A stretch of DNA of 64,000 nucleotides from Amborella trichopoda. Taxonomy: Eukaryota > Streptophyta > Magnoliopsida > Amborellales > Amborellaceae. Numbering within the stretch: the stretch's first letter is position 1; the number at the start of each line of letters is the position of its first letter. The notes beneath the pieces are model-generated. The model saw nothing but the letters and a program-made list of their open reading frames with translations, ran no database searches and had not been told where the DNA came from. The translations under genes were made by a program, and so were the position numbers. Below are positions 22,065-33,289 of this stretch, piece after piece. The stretch spans positions 5,489,415 to 5,553,414 of the forward strand of contig NW_006499364.1 in assembly GCF_000471905.2 (NCBI RefSeq), written 5' to 3'.

Positions 22065-22427
22065 TCAGTTCAACTGACGTGTATATCCAACATACATGCC
22101 AAAGATCTCATATAATGCGTATATCAAAGATATAACATAGAATGCATTCGACGTGTGTATCAAACATACAAAGCAGGTTGCTCTGGCAAGGAACTGGCCT
22201 ATGAAGGAGAGCATACCCTGTTCACAGTGGATTTCCTTCCACAGAACAACATGGACTTCACTGTTGTGCTGGAGGACGTGGCTTCCAACAGGTATCACAA
22301 GCCATGCCTTACCATCATTCACCACCCTTTGCCGGCCCATGAACATCACCTTACGTAGCTCATCACCGAGCGCCGCAAGTCCTGCAAGCAACTTACCACC
22401 ACATGCGAGCAGCATTGTGCGCGTCAT
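22065..22427 (-). CDS. possible second antisense ORF of element A
   Basis: A 120-codon frame on the antisense strand contains GSHVLQHNSEVHVVL. Element C has an antisense frame at the corresponding place (63620-63261) with GSQVLQHNNEVHVVL and similar flanking residues. The frame lies upstream of the coiled-coil antisense ORF and downstream of an antisense TATA box, so it could be part of the same transcript. It has no recognised domain. The resemblance may simply reflect DNA conservation between subfamilies; a codon-level substitution test would decide. Confidence 0.3.
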   Translation of the reverse strand: MTRTMLLACGGKLLAGLAALGDELRKVMFMGRQRVVNDGKAWLVIPVGSHVLQHNSEVHVVLWKEIHCEQGMLSFIGQFLARATCFVCLIHTSNAFYVISLIYALYEIFGMYVGYTRQLN

Positions 22428-22967
22428 GGCAGGCCACGCGCGCTGATGAGTGCCGTCTGAAGCCAGTGCTGGCTGTGTCCTTCAAAGGCTAGGGCCGGCC
22501 ATGCTCCTCGTGTCCCGTCGGAAACCTATTATGAGACTTTCCCTGCCCGTGCCTTGGCCGAAATGTCACCAAGTTACCGAGAAATCACTTATGTCCCCTG
22601 GAAAACTCCCAAGACTCGCGGAAATGCCCACTACTGCACTTCTCGCCTCTTCTACCCTCAAAATACCACGGCCGGAGTACTCCTGCTTCCCGAAAATTCC
22701 CACTGATGTTCCATCCTGCAAAACCTTAGCCCAAAACTCCTTGTCCTACCGAAAAATTCCCCTGAGAATTTTCTTTTCTTGCTCCCTTTTTCTGCAACTT
22801 CACCAATCTTCAGTAGAGTTTTGATCGTTGAAACCTTCTCCGTAAAACCTTTGTTAGAATCCCACTACTTGTCGGAGTTTCTATTGGGCACCCTTTGCTC
22901 ACTGTTAAAAATTTTTTGTTTAAGTTTTTACCTACAGTTAAAAGTGAAGAAAATGGGGTCTTACCCC

Positions 22968-22975
22968 CTTATATA
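22968..22975 (-). promoter_or_regulatory. antisense TATA box in the 3' UTR of element A
   Basis: The antisense strand reads GGTTATATAAGGGGG here, a strong TATA box pointing toward the antisense ORFs (22427 and 21511). The flanking AAGGGGGTAA block is conserved in element B at about 33615, but B has lost the TATA. This is an inferred promoter. Confidence 0.4.
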
Positions 22976-23239
22976 ACCAATGCTACCCTCAAACGCCCCT
23001 CACAAACTGGGAATCCCAGTTGCGTCAAAGGAAAGCCAAGCGACGATGAGCCGAGATGGGCTTTGACCCGAGGCCCAAGGCAACTCTCATCGCCGCTTGA
23101 AAAATTCCAATGAACAGGCTAGACCTTGTCGGACTTTGACTCGAGGCCCGATGCAACTCCCATCGTTGCCTGAAAAAATTCCAACAAAAGGGCCGGACCA
23201 CGACGGGCTCAGGTCATGGCCCAAATATTGATCCATACT

Positions 23240-23525
23240 CAATGCTGGCTATGCGGTCGAATTTACCGAGCGCCGACTGTATTTCACCAACCACAGCGCA
23301 GGTTGTGTGCTCGACAACTCAGCGCCGGCTGTCTCTAAGCGATACCACATCGCCAGCTGTGCGTCTAGCAACTCGGTGTCGGCAGTATTTTTAATCCAGT
23401 GTCGGCTGACTGGTTCAAAATCAGTGTTGGCTGTCTTCAGCGCCGGTTGCAAAGACTCATCGCCGACTGAGAACTCTCAAGAAACAATGGTTGCTGCACC
23501 TGGCGTCGACTGTATTTCAAGCAGC
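23240..23525 (+). repeat. 3' UTR array sharing its motif with the element A LTR minisatellite
   Basis: Irregular repeats of GCGCCGACTGT and variants (GCGCCGGCTGT, TGTCGGCTGA, CGTCGACTGT) occur about every 30 to 40 bp. The same CCGACTG core is the stem sequence of the LTR minisatellite at 12820-13560. Element B has its own LTR-type motif at the equivalent 3' UTR position. Confidence 0.65.
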
Positions 23526-23559
23526 CTATTGTCACCTACTCCAGGCCGAAGCCTTGTGT

Positions 23560-23890
23560 GTCCTATCCCTATCCCTAATAAAGTCGCACTTTGACTCTAC
23601 TTATTACCCTTAGTAAAGTGGAACCTAGGTCGATCAAAATCAAGTCAAGACTCCTCATCCCTAGTAGAAGAGCCATGCTTGTACCACATACTATTATCCC
23701 CAGTAGAGTTAGGGTCATTCTTGCTGCTGCAACCCCCAGTGATCTCTAATGCTTATAAAAGACCCATGTTTGTCACCTCTTCCCCAATAAGGTCAGCTTT
23801 CCTATCTGGACCCCTCATCGGTCCTACTTATCTTATCCCCAGGGAGTCAGACTGCTGCCCACAGACCTATTCCCCATGAAGTCTCACCTA
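23560..23890 (+). repeat. array of motifs resembling the reverse complement of the primer site
   Basis: At least eight imperfect copies of a TCCCCAGTAGAGTC-like motif are spaced 30 to 50 bp apart. Examples are ATCCCCAGTAGAGTT, ATCCCCAGGGAGTCAG, TTCCCCATGAAGTC and ATCCCTAATAAAGTCGC. The reverse complement of this element's primer site is TCCCCAGTGGAGTCGCCA. Confidence 0.6.
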
Positions 23891-23904
23891 CATGGTGACC
23901 CAAG

Positions 23905-24320
23905 CCTTGGTCCGCGCTGCATGACCTTAAACTGGACAACTTTGGTCTAGTTACACGACCCTAAAACTGCATAGTCCAAACTACATGACCTTAAACTATA
24001 GCGGAGGTCTGGCTGCACGACCTTAAACTGCACGGTCCTAGTTGCATGACTTTAAACTGGATAACCATGGTCCGCGCTATATGACCTTAAACTGTAGCCA
24101 CGGTCCTAGTTACATGACTTTAAACTACATAACCATGGTCCAAATTATATGACTTTAAAACTATAGCGGAGGTCTACTTACACGGCCTTAAACTCCACGG
24201 TCCTAGTTGTATGACTTTAAACTGCATAACCACGGTCCAACTGTCTGACCTTAAACCATAGTGCACGTCCTGGCCGCATGATGTTAAACTATTTTGCACA
24301 GGTCCCGGAGGCATGACCTT
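23905..24320 (+). repeat. 3' UTR minisatellite, GACCTTAAACT family
   Basis: Roughly ten copies of an approximately 38 to 45-bp unit carry the cores TGCATGACCTTAAACT and CACGGTCC. Element B has a far larger array of the same family (about 31880-33090) and element D only one or two copies (about 51370-51450). Confidence 0.8.
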
Positions 24321-25844
24321 AAATCTCGTCCTCACATACGTGCACACACCTTTTACGTGCATCTTCACGCACGTCTTCCCTAACCCATTCGTGTGCACGC
24401 ACCACCTTTATCATATCCCCAGTGAGTTCCTTCCCATCATCATTCTACATCATTGCTCATTGAGTCTAGCCCGCGCTCACAAAATGGTGAACCATCCTGT
24501 TACTTATACTCGTCGTAAGCTAGTGGGTCACCCTTTTTCTCCTGCCTTTCATACATCATCCATCTTTCATAGGTAGCCTCGTGCTATCTCCTCAAAAGTG
24601 AGCAAGAACCACTACCAGACTTACTTCATGGCCCCTATAGACTATTATCCATCCCCATTATGGTCCAGATGTATTACCTTAACGCATAGTGCACGTCCTG
24701 ACCACATGACATTAAAAGGCTTCACACAAGTCTCGGAGGCATGACCTTAAATACGCCTTCATAAAAAATGATAACGAGCATGGTGTATACCTTGATAAGG
24801 GAACGCCATGAGTAAAAATGATGGATGGGCATGGTCACAAAACCATGAGTAAAAGAGTTCCGTGAATAAAAAATCCGCGCACGGTAAAAACCCGAAAGGG
24901 CATCGTGAGTAAAAATGAAAGAATAAGGGTAGACATGACCATAAGGTCATGGGTACAAGAGCCCCGAAATAAAAAGAAGTTGGTGAAACTGTCTCTATGA
25001 CACCGCTTCCCAAGTTCAAGTGAAAATCCACAAAGGACGCTTGGACTAATAAACAGGTTGATGCAGCGCTTAATAGGCGGCTTCAGCCCACACTCAAAAA
25101 GGAAATATCCCTTGTGTCACAATACCAGGACCCAAAAAAAAATATGAGCTTCAAAGAAAAGATTATGATAGCCTGAGTTTTGTAGCAAAAAGGACTCGAA
25201 AGACAGAATACTCGATTAGAGGGCAAGACAAGTCTCATGAAAAAAGAGCATCATTCTCACAAGGTCACAAACACACTCTAAAAATAAACACTACCAAGGC
25301 AAGAAACTGACAAAGCCAAGACAAACCTACCAGAGACTTCAGCTCGCCTTGTTGATAGGCCCAGACCTTGGGGACTGGCTAACAAAACTGCCCTCGATTG
25401 GACTCGGCTAATGGGACCTACAGTGGTATTCTGACTGTCAAAAGCAAACCTAGTGTAGCAGCAAACAGTGCCGACCAAAGTTTCTTCAGGGAACAAACAA
25501 ACCCAGACCAAATGGGAACAATGCCCTTTGACATGGCACCAATTGCCAGATGGGCCTGATTTTGATTGACGATGTCCGTTCAAAATCTTCAGCTTCAGAA
25601 TCCCAAACAGTCCACACAAGGGTGAGGACTTTGATAAGATCCCTAAAAAAAAAAGTCTCTTCTCCCCCTGAAGTCTCCACGGACGGACCAGTGAACAACG
25701 CATCCCTACGTCTGAGCATCCTAGTTAAACCATTACGTGAATCTCCTTAGCGTTAATGTGGTCCATGGCTAGAAAGAAAAAAGTAATATAGCTGAAGAAA
25801 ATTTTTCGAACATTGTCCTTCTCACTTCTCTCGAAGCACAACAT
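24321..25844 (+). other. element A 3' UTR, noncoding
   Basis: This stretch is shared with elements B (30428-31860) and D (50276-51700), and the conserved blocks align in order. The open frames here have no shared protein motif and I treat them as noncoding. Confidence 0.6.
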
Positions 25845-25847
25845 TCG

Positions 25848-25858
25848 ACGGGGCAAGC
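25848..25858 (+). other. polypurine tract of element A
   Basis: GACGGGGCAAGC directly precedes the 3' LTR start TGTTTGAAC. Element D has GGTGGGACAAGC at the same place (50264-50275, minus strand). It would prime plus-strand DNA synthesis. The final C is unusual but conserved in both. Confidence 0.6.
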
Positions 25859-27034
25859 TGTTTGAACATATTTTTCAGCACCTTGGTCCCTGATGCAGAA
25901 TAAAGAGGAAGCAGGTCAATACAGCCTGCAAAATAAAGTGGAAATTTTGATAGTCTCAAAATTTCTCTAGAATTGGTCAAGAGCTTCATTAACACTTCAA
26001 AAGACCACCTGTCAAGATTCATCGCAATCATACATGTTTAAGGTAGGGAACACAAAGAAACATTTTCAACAAAATCGACCTCTAGCACCCTAAATAGACC
26101 CCGTAAATAGAGCTATATTTTTGGTATGTCAAACAGCTGTGGGACTACCGCTATTGGATCTGGCGTGGTCAAACACCCCTATGGGTCACAGACAATCACT
26201 TTTGGGGCGCATATCTCACTCGTTCCAAGTTGGATCGCTCACAAATTTCGTGAACTTGTTCGTATCATCAAGACAAGCGTTTTAATAGGTGGTATGCCCC
26301 GTGACAATGCTTGAGCATGGAGAAATACAAGAGATAAGTTGCTGATATGTGAAGGAAGTTGCAAAATATTCAGCAGCAGCACAACTCGGTCGAGCGACCA
26401 AATCACGACGCTCGCATACCCGATCAACGCAAAACCAATTGCATTATGTGCATAAGGTCTGAGGTTTTCTTTGGTCCAAACCTTGTGTATGATGAATGGC
26501 TAGATTTCACACAATGACGCGTCAAAGTTGCTGTAAATTCCTGCTGCCAGATTTCAAGATTCCGGCCAAAACTCAAGACAACGAAATCTTCATCTGGACA
26601 CGAAATTGAGATGCGTTTGTTGCAACATGATGCTCAGTATGATTCAGCTAAGAAACTGAAGAAAAACATCATGTAACAAGTACACAATCGATCCAATGTC
26701 TTCAAGATTCATCCAAAATCCAAGTTTCGTGATCCTGGTTTAAAAACACGATTCATGGCTCGAAGTTGGTATCAAATCGATCGCCATGCCGAGCCCTACA
26801 AGGAAATAGTCATATTTTGATCCAACATGCATCAGAGCAACTCCGAATCAGTCATGTAAGATCACGCAAGTTATCGGGCAACAGCAGAGACTGTTCTGAA
26901 ATTCCATGCATTGTTAGGCAGGGGCAAAATAATCATTTTGCACCATGTTTAGAATTTATTTAAATTAAATTAAATTGTAATTATCTTCAATTCTAGGTAG
27001 TTTTTGAGTGTACACCCATGATTTAGTCGAATTC

Positions 27035-27042
27035 TATATAAA
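27035..27042 (+). promoter_or_regulatory. LTR TATA box
   Basis: TATATAAA lies about 1.2 kb into the LTR, ahead of the CT-rich leader. Equivalent boxes are TATAAATA at 38707 (element C) and, on the minus strand, near 48951 and 60518 (element D) and 29145 (element B). Confidence 0.65.
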
Positions 27043-27509
27043 CAGGCAATGCCTTATTGTAAAAAGGCTTGATTCATTTTTCTTGGATCAATCAATAAAG
27101 TTCTGAATTTTGCTTGAGCTCGTGGGTACATCTTGGAGAGAGAGAGAGGAGACATAAGAAAAGTTCTGGTACCTTTGTTAAGGTAACTTTCTCTCACCTC
27201 CCCTCTTTTTCTCTCCTCCCCTCTTTCTCTCTCCTCCCTTCTTTTTCTCATCTCTATCTCTCTTTCCCCTCTTCTTCTCATTCTATCTCCCTCTTTCTCT
27301 CTATTATTCTCATCTCTCTCTATCTTTCTCTCCTTTCTTCTTATCTCTATTTCTTTCTCTCGCTTTTTCTCATCTCTATCTCTCTCTTTCTCTTCTTTTA
27401 ATATCTATCTCTATTTCTCTCTCTCCTTCTCATCTCTATCTATCTCTTCTTTCCATCTCTATCTCTTTTTGTCTCTTCTTCTTATTTCTATCACCCTTTC
27501 TGCTCTTTA

Positions 27510-28265
27510 TTCAATACAGTCGGTGAAGCCTAACATCGACTGCATCTTCTCTCACTTCTTCGTCCAATACAATCGGTAAAGCCTAGCATCGACTTCATCT
27601 TCTCTCTCTTCTTCATCTAATACATTCGGTGAAGCCTAACAACGACTGTATCTTCTCTCTCTTCTTTGTCCAATGCAGTCAGTGAAGCCTAGTGCCGACT
27701 ACATCTTCTCTCTCTTATTCGTCTAATACAATCGGTGAAGCCTAACGCCGACTGAATCTTCTCTCTCTTCTTCGTCCAATATAGTCAGTGAACCCTAGCG
27801 TCGTCTGCATCTTCTCTCTTTTCTTCCTCTAACACAGTCAATGAAGCTTAGAGCCAACCGCATCTTCTCTCTCTTGTTTGTCTAATATAGTCGGTGAAGC
27901 TTAGCGTCGACTGCATCTTCTCTCTCCTTTTCATCTAATACAATTGACAAAGCTTAACTCCTATTACGTCTTCTCTCTCTTCTTCATCTAATACATTCGA
28001 TGAAGCCTATCTTTGACTGTATCTTCTCTCTCTGATTTGTCTAGTACAGATTCTCTCTCTTCTCTAACTAGCACAGTCAGCGATGCCCAGTGTCGATTGT
28101 GTCTTCTCTCTGTTTAATTCTTAAACACAACCGTCGAAGCCTAACGTCGACTGTGACTGTCTCTCTCTTCTCTTTCCAACCGACGATGCTTAGCACCGAC
28201 TGTGTCTTTCCTTCTCTTTCTCTTCCAACACAGCCGGCGATGCTTAGTGTCGACTATATCTTTCA
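27510..28265 (+). repeat. LTR minisatellite with hairpin units (element A, 3' LTR)
   Basis: This has the same organisation as the 5' LTR array, with units such as ACAGTCGGTGAAGCCTAACA followed by TCGACTGCATC. Unit order and sequence differ from the 5' array, as expected after long divergence. Confidence 0.85.
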
Positions 28266-29027
28266 CCCTCTTTTCTCCTTCCTTCTCTCTTCTCTCACAC
28301 TATTCTCCTCTTTCTTTCTCTTCCTCCCTTTCTTTCTCTTCTCTTTCTTACTTCTTTCTCTTTCTTTATGACTTTCATTCTTTCTGTTATCCTTTCGTTT
28401 GATTAAGAAAGGTTGAGATTAGCCTCTTATGATAGTCCTATCATCTAGCCGTAATGTTGTTGTGCCAGAATTAATGTGCCCACTTTATTGTCACGATAGA
28501 CTAACCATCATGCCTAGTTAGTCAGTATCGGTATTGACGTTTAGTAGTAATTCTGTGAGCCGGTCTGAGTTACTGAGCCCATTTTACTACAATGTCAGGC
28601 CAATTATTTGTCAACTTAGTCGTTGTGCTGATCTCCCCTCTTGGTCAGCTTCTTTTTTCCCCCATCTTTCTTCTCTCGTTCTTTCCTTCTTCTTTTGAAT
28701 GTACACTCATGTATATGTTCACCCAAAAGTTCAGGTGAGGTCTATTGACCCACCTGTCTTATAACCTTTGCCATATATGTGTGATTGTAGAAAATAAGAG
28801 AATATAAGCCAAGGGAGGTGAATCCGAATCTATTTTGTTATAGGGGGACTTCTTTATGATCTAAGAGGGCGCCCACGCGAGCTAGCCCGAGTAAGTCCCG
28901 AACCCACCTTAAATTCCTCTCTCATCGGTTGGTAATACTTGCCCTTGTTCTTGAACTAGGTTTCCGAGAGAGTGATCTCAAAATGTCTTGGGTCTCCCCT
29001 GGAGGGTGAGATCGAGGCACATAACTA

Positions 29028-30427
29028 CTACCATCCCAAAAGTTTCTCTCTCCTTACTCTCTCTCTCAAGCCGTGACCCAACAATGAGAAAACATGGAGA
29101 TATTATTAAGCCAAGTTCGGTCCATGTACAATGAGAGTACGTGGTATATATAGTGTTTTTCCCAAACATGGGTGGATTGATCAAAATTAAATCTAATTGC
29201 TGAAAATTAATATTTAATTGAATTAAATAAAATTGGAAAATAGGGTGTAAAATGATAAATTTGCCCCTTCCTAACAATTATAAAAATTCTAGAACAGTCC
29301 TTGCTGCTGCCCTACAATGTGCGTGATCTTTCATGGATTATCCGGGGTTGCTCTGGTGTCAGTTTGTCCGAAAGATGATTGTTTTCTTGTAGGGATCGGC
29401 ATGACGATCAATTTGATGCTAACTTCGAGCCATGGATCGTGTTTTTGAACCACGATCATGTGACATGAAATTTGGATGAATCTTGTAAACTTCGGATCGA
29501 TAGTGTACTCATTCCTTGATGTTTTTTTGTGATTTCTTCACTAGATGACATTGAGCATGCTATCACGGTCACATGGCAACAAACACAGCTCAATTTCGTG
29601 CTCGAACGAAGATTTCACAACTTTGGAATTTTAACAGGAATCTAGAATTTCGGCACCAGAATTTGTAGTCAATTTGTCGGCTTTGTGCACGAGATCTGAC
29701 GATTCATCATGTGCAGGGTTTGGATCAGCAATAGCCATGGGCCTTATGCATGCGATGCGACTAGTTTCACGTTGATTGAGATTGCGAGTGTCATGATTTG
29801 GCCGCTCGAGAGAGGCATGTCGCTGCTGACTTTCCTGTAACTTTCTTCACAGATCAACACCTTCTCTCTAGAATTTCTTCGCGCTCGGGCGTCGTCACGG
29901 GACGTGCTACATATCGAAATGCTCGTCTTGACGAGTCAAATATGCTCACAAAATTTGGGCATGATCCAACCTCGAACGATTGAGCTATGAGAGTTGCAAG
30001 TCATTGTTCATGACTGCACCTTTAATGGTGATTACTTGCTGGGTGGCCGCACAAGAATAGTGTGCGACTTCTCCTGTTTTGATCTTTTACCCATAACGTC
30101 TTCTTGGAGTATCTGTTTAAGCTGAAATTTGATCCCTGGGGTTGCAACCATGCCGGATCTAATGACAGTGGTATTATAGTTTTTTGATGTACCAAAAGTA
30201 AGGTTCCAGTTATAGGGTCTGTTTCAAGGTGCTAGAGGCTGAATCTGTCAAAATTGCTTCCCAGTCTGCTCTACCTTAGACATGTTGGATTGTGACGAAA
30301 CATTACAGGAGACTTTTAGTAGTACTTATGAAGATCTTAACCAGTTCTGGGGTTATTCTGAGACTGTTGAAATTTCCACTATTTGTCAGTCTTTATTGAT
30401 CGGCTTCTCTTTTTATTCTGCATCGAG
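29028..30427 (-). repeat. 3' LTR of element B, second part
   Basis: Sequence resumes exactly where the LTR broke at 11089: the leader ...GGGTCACGG...GAGAGAGAG...GGGATGG continues into TACCCC... across the inserted element, matching element C's LTR at 38800-38880. It holds a minus-strand TATATATA near 29145-29152. The outer end is truncated: near 30424-30428 the LTR body (GATGCAGAATAAA) joins directly to 3' UTR sequence, so the first 30 or so bases of the LTR and the polypurine tract are missing. Confidence 0.82.
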
Positions 30428-30880
30428 GTCCCATTGGGGCCAGTTGGGGGCTTTTGGCCTGTCCCGAAGGTCTGGGTTTGTCGGCTAGGGAGGGATTTTA
30501 ATGAGGTGGCCTCATGACGAGGCATCCCCTGAAGTCTTTGGCAGGTTCTCCCCTGGCTTTGTCAATTTCCTGCCGTCGTGAGCATCTTTAGCATTTTGAG
30601 GGATTTATTGTTCATCATCCGCACCCTCAGGGACTCGTTTTGTTTTTGAATGTTGAAGTGTGGGCGATCTAATGAGGCTCTCATTCCCGGGTGAGCCATT
30701 TGGTGTTGTGATTAAATGCTGACAACTGAGGATTTTGTGTGGACCTTGCTAGCTAGAATTGTGCCCATTTGGCAATTGGGTGCCGGCTGAGACTGTGATG
30801 CTGGTCAACCTGCTTTTTGTTGGTCCAAGCGCCCTTTACTGGTTTTCACCTGGACTGGGAAAGTGGCATCGTAAAGACGG

Positions 30881-31560
30881 TTTTCACCAACCTCCTTTAT
30901 TTTTGGGCTCTTCTACTCATGGCCTTGTGGTCATGTCCATCATTTTCATCTGTTTTTGCTCACAACGCCCTTTGGGGTTTTCGCCGTACCCGAGTTTTTT
31001 TTTTCATGGAACTTTTTTACTCATGGTTTCGTGACCATGTCCGTTCGTCATTTTTACTCATGGCGTTCCCTTATCTAGGAATACACCATGCCCGTTACTT
31101 TTTATGAAGGGGCATTTAAGGTCATGCCTTTGAGACCTCTGCGAAGCCTTTTATCGTCATGCCGAGGGGACGTGCACTATAGTTTAGGGTCATATAGCTC
31201 GACTGAAGTGGTGATGAATGGCAGTATGTGCCTGATTTTCACCAACCTCCTTTATTTTTGGGCTCTTTTACTCATGGCCTTGCGGCCATGTCCATCATTT
31301 TCATCCTTTTGTGCTCACAGTGCCCTTTTGGGGTTTTCACCATGCCAGGGTTTTTGTTTTCATGGAACTCTTTTACTCATGGTTTTGTGATCATGTCTGT
31401 TCACCATTTTTACTCATAGCGTTCCCTTATCCAGGAATACACCATGGTCGTTACTTTTTACTTCGGGATCTGTGCGAAGCCTTTTATCGTCATGCCGTCG
31501 GGACGTGCACTATAGTTTAGGGTCATATAGCTGGACCATAGTGGTGATGAATGGCAGTCT
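30881..31560 (-). repeat. tandem duplication of about 350 bp in the element B 3' UTR
   Basis: Two copies start at 30881 and 31236 with TTTTCACCAACCTCCTTTAT and end near GTGGTGATGAATGGCAGT. Elements A and D have single copies of the corresponding sequence. Confidence 0.75.
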
Positions 31561-31879
31561 GTGGAGGCCATGGAGTGAGTATGGTGGTGGTTTTGACTCA
31601 CTTTGGGGAGATGACATGAGGCTACCTATGAAAGATGGATGATTTATGAATGGTGGGTGAAAACTGGTGACCCACTAGCTTACGACGAGTATGGTTGGCC
31701 GGATGGTTCGCCAATTTGTGAGCATGGCTGAGACTCATTGAGAAATGATGGGTGATGGTAGTGAAATGAATGGGTTCACTGGGGAAGCAGTGAAGCTGAT
31801 GCGCACACACGAATGGGTCGATTAGGGAAACCTTTTGTGAAAATGTATGTAAAGGGGGTGTGTGCGTATGTGGGGACGA

Positions 31880-33090
31880 GCTTAAGGTCGTGCATCTGGG
31901 ACTTAGGCAAAGCAGTTTAACATCATGCAGCCAGGATGTGCACTATGGTTTAAGGTCATATGGTTTGAACTGTGGGCATGCAGTTTAAAGTTGTGCAACT
32001 AGGACCATGCAGTTTAAGGGCGTGTAACTAGACTTCCCCTACAGTTTACGATCATATAGTTTGGACCATGAAGTTTAGGGTCGTGCACCTAAACCGCTTT
32101 AGGTGGGTTGTCATGTAGGTGAAGATCCATGGGGAATAGGTCCACAAATAGCAATTCAACTCCCTTGGGGATAATGATGATTAAAACCAGCAGGAGGTTT
32201 AGATGGAGAAGCAGACCTCACTGGGGATTAGGGGACAAGTATGACTCCCTAAGGTGAAAGATGGAACTCCATGGCTCATGGGAAAGTAACCCAGCATGAC
32301 TCCATGGGGATAATAGGCAATGGTATGTGTGTGACTCCACTTAGAATGACAGGCCGGAGCATGGATGCAACCCCACTGGGGATTGAAAAGATAAGAATGA
32401 TCGTAACTCCATGGGTATAATGGGTTGCAATAGGGATGTGCCTCATGCTGGGGATGAGGGACAGTGGCCTGCATGCAGCTCTAGTGGGAACTGCGTCGGG
32501 AGCAGAGGTGTAACCCCACTGAGGATAGTGACGTCCATTTAGAGCTTAAAGTCATGTGAATGGACTATGTGTGTAACAGTTTTAAGGTCTTTGTAGCTTG
32601 GACCATAGCTATGCAGTTTAAAGTCCTGCAGCTGGGACTATGTAGTTTGAGGTCATGCAACTAGACCTCTGCTACAGTATAAGGTCATATAGTTTGGACC
32701 ACCGTGCTAAGCCTTTTAACGTTATGTGGCCAAGACATGCATTAAAGTTTAAGGTCATACAGTTGGACCATAGTTATGCAATTTGGAGTCATGCAACGAG
32801 GACCATGCAATTTAAGGTTGTGCAACTAGACCTCTACTATAGTTTGACGTCATATAGTTTGGACCATGGCTATGCAGTTTAAAGTCCTGTAGCTAGGACC
32901 ATTCAGTTTAAGGTCGTGCAACTAGACCTCCAATACAGTTTAAGGTCATATAGTTTGGACCATGGCTATGCAGTTTAAAGTCTTGCAGCTAGGACCATGC
33001 AGTTTAAGGTCGTGCAACTAGACCTCCACTACAATTTACGGTCATATAGTTTGGACCATGCATTTTAAGGTCGTGCACCTAGACTGCTTT
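31880..33090 (-). repeat. expanded 3' UTR minisatellite (TTAAGGTC family) with interspersed primer-site-like motifs
   Basis: On the plus strand the repeated cores are CAGTTTAAGGTCATATAGTT, GCAACTAGACCTC and TTTGGACCATG, in at least 20 imperfect copies. Between 32100 and 32540 they give way to a second repeat of the type GACTCCATGGGGATAATGG (also CCCCACTGGGGATT), about ten copies. This is the largest of the three arrays of this family in the window. Confidence 0.8.
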
Positions 33091-33289
33091 AGGGTAGTGA
33101 ATGTGACTCCATGGGGAACATGGTCATAACTTGAGACTTGACTCCCTGGGGATACAAAGTGGTGGCCTGCCTGTGGGGATGACGGGTCATGTTCTGGGAA
33201 AGTGGAAAAAAAAAAAATTCCATAGTCGGTAGTGCCGTAGCATGCTCACGACGCTAATTTTTGGATGACGCACATGGAGTTAAGCCTAG

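Larger units (their letters stand above)
11090..29027 (+). mobile_element. Element A: non-autonomous Tat/Ogre-like gypsy retrotransposon, complete but decayed
   Basis: Two plus-strand LTRs (11090-14338 and 25859-29027) enclose an 11.5-kb internal region. The order is primer site, upstream ORF, gag, remnant protease, G-patch, antisense ORF and a long repeat-bearing 3' UTR. RT, RNase H and integrase are absent. It is flanked by GTACC (11085-11089) and CTACC (29028-29032), a 5-bp target duplication with one mismatch, inside element B's LTR. By eye the LTRs are about 85 percent identical at their starts, and the 3' LTR lacks about 125 bp present at 11420-11545, so the insertion is old. It could have moved only with enzymes from another element. 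Confidence 0.87.
25859..29027 (+). repeat. 3' LTR of element A
   Basis: This LTR starts TGTTTGAACATA and ends CACATAACTA, where the other LTRs end CACCTAACCA. It has a clean TATATAAA at 27035-27042, CT-rich tracts at 27187-27500 and 28262-28370, and a hairpin minisatellite at about 27510-28265. Compared with the 5' LTR it lacks about 125 bp and carries many substitutions. Confidence 0.86.

Noticed and set aside
32100..32540. Primer-site-like motifs in the element B 3' UTR as remnants of solo LTR junctions
   Set aside because: No LTR ends (CACCTAACCA) adjoin them, and they recur at 30 to 60-bp spacing, so they are a repeat array and not insertion scars.
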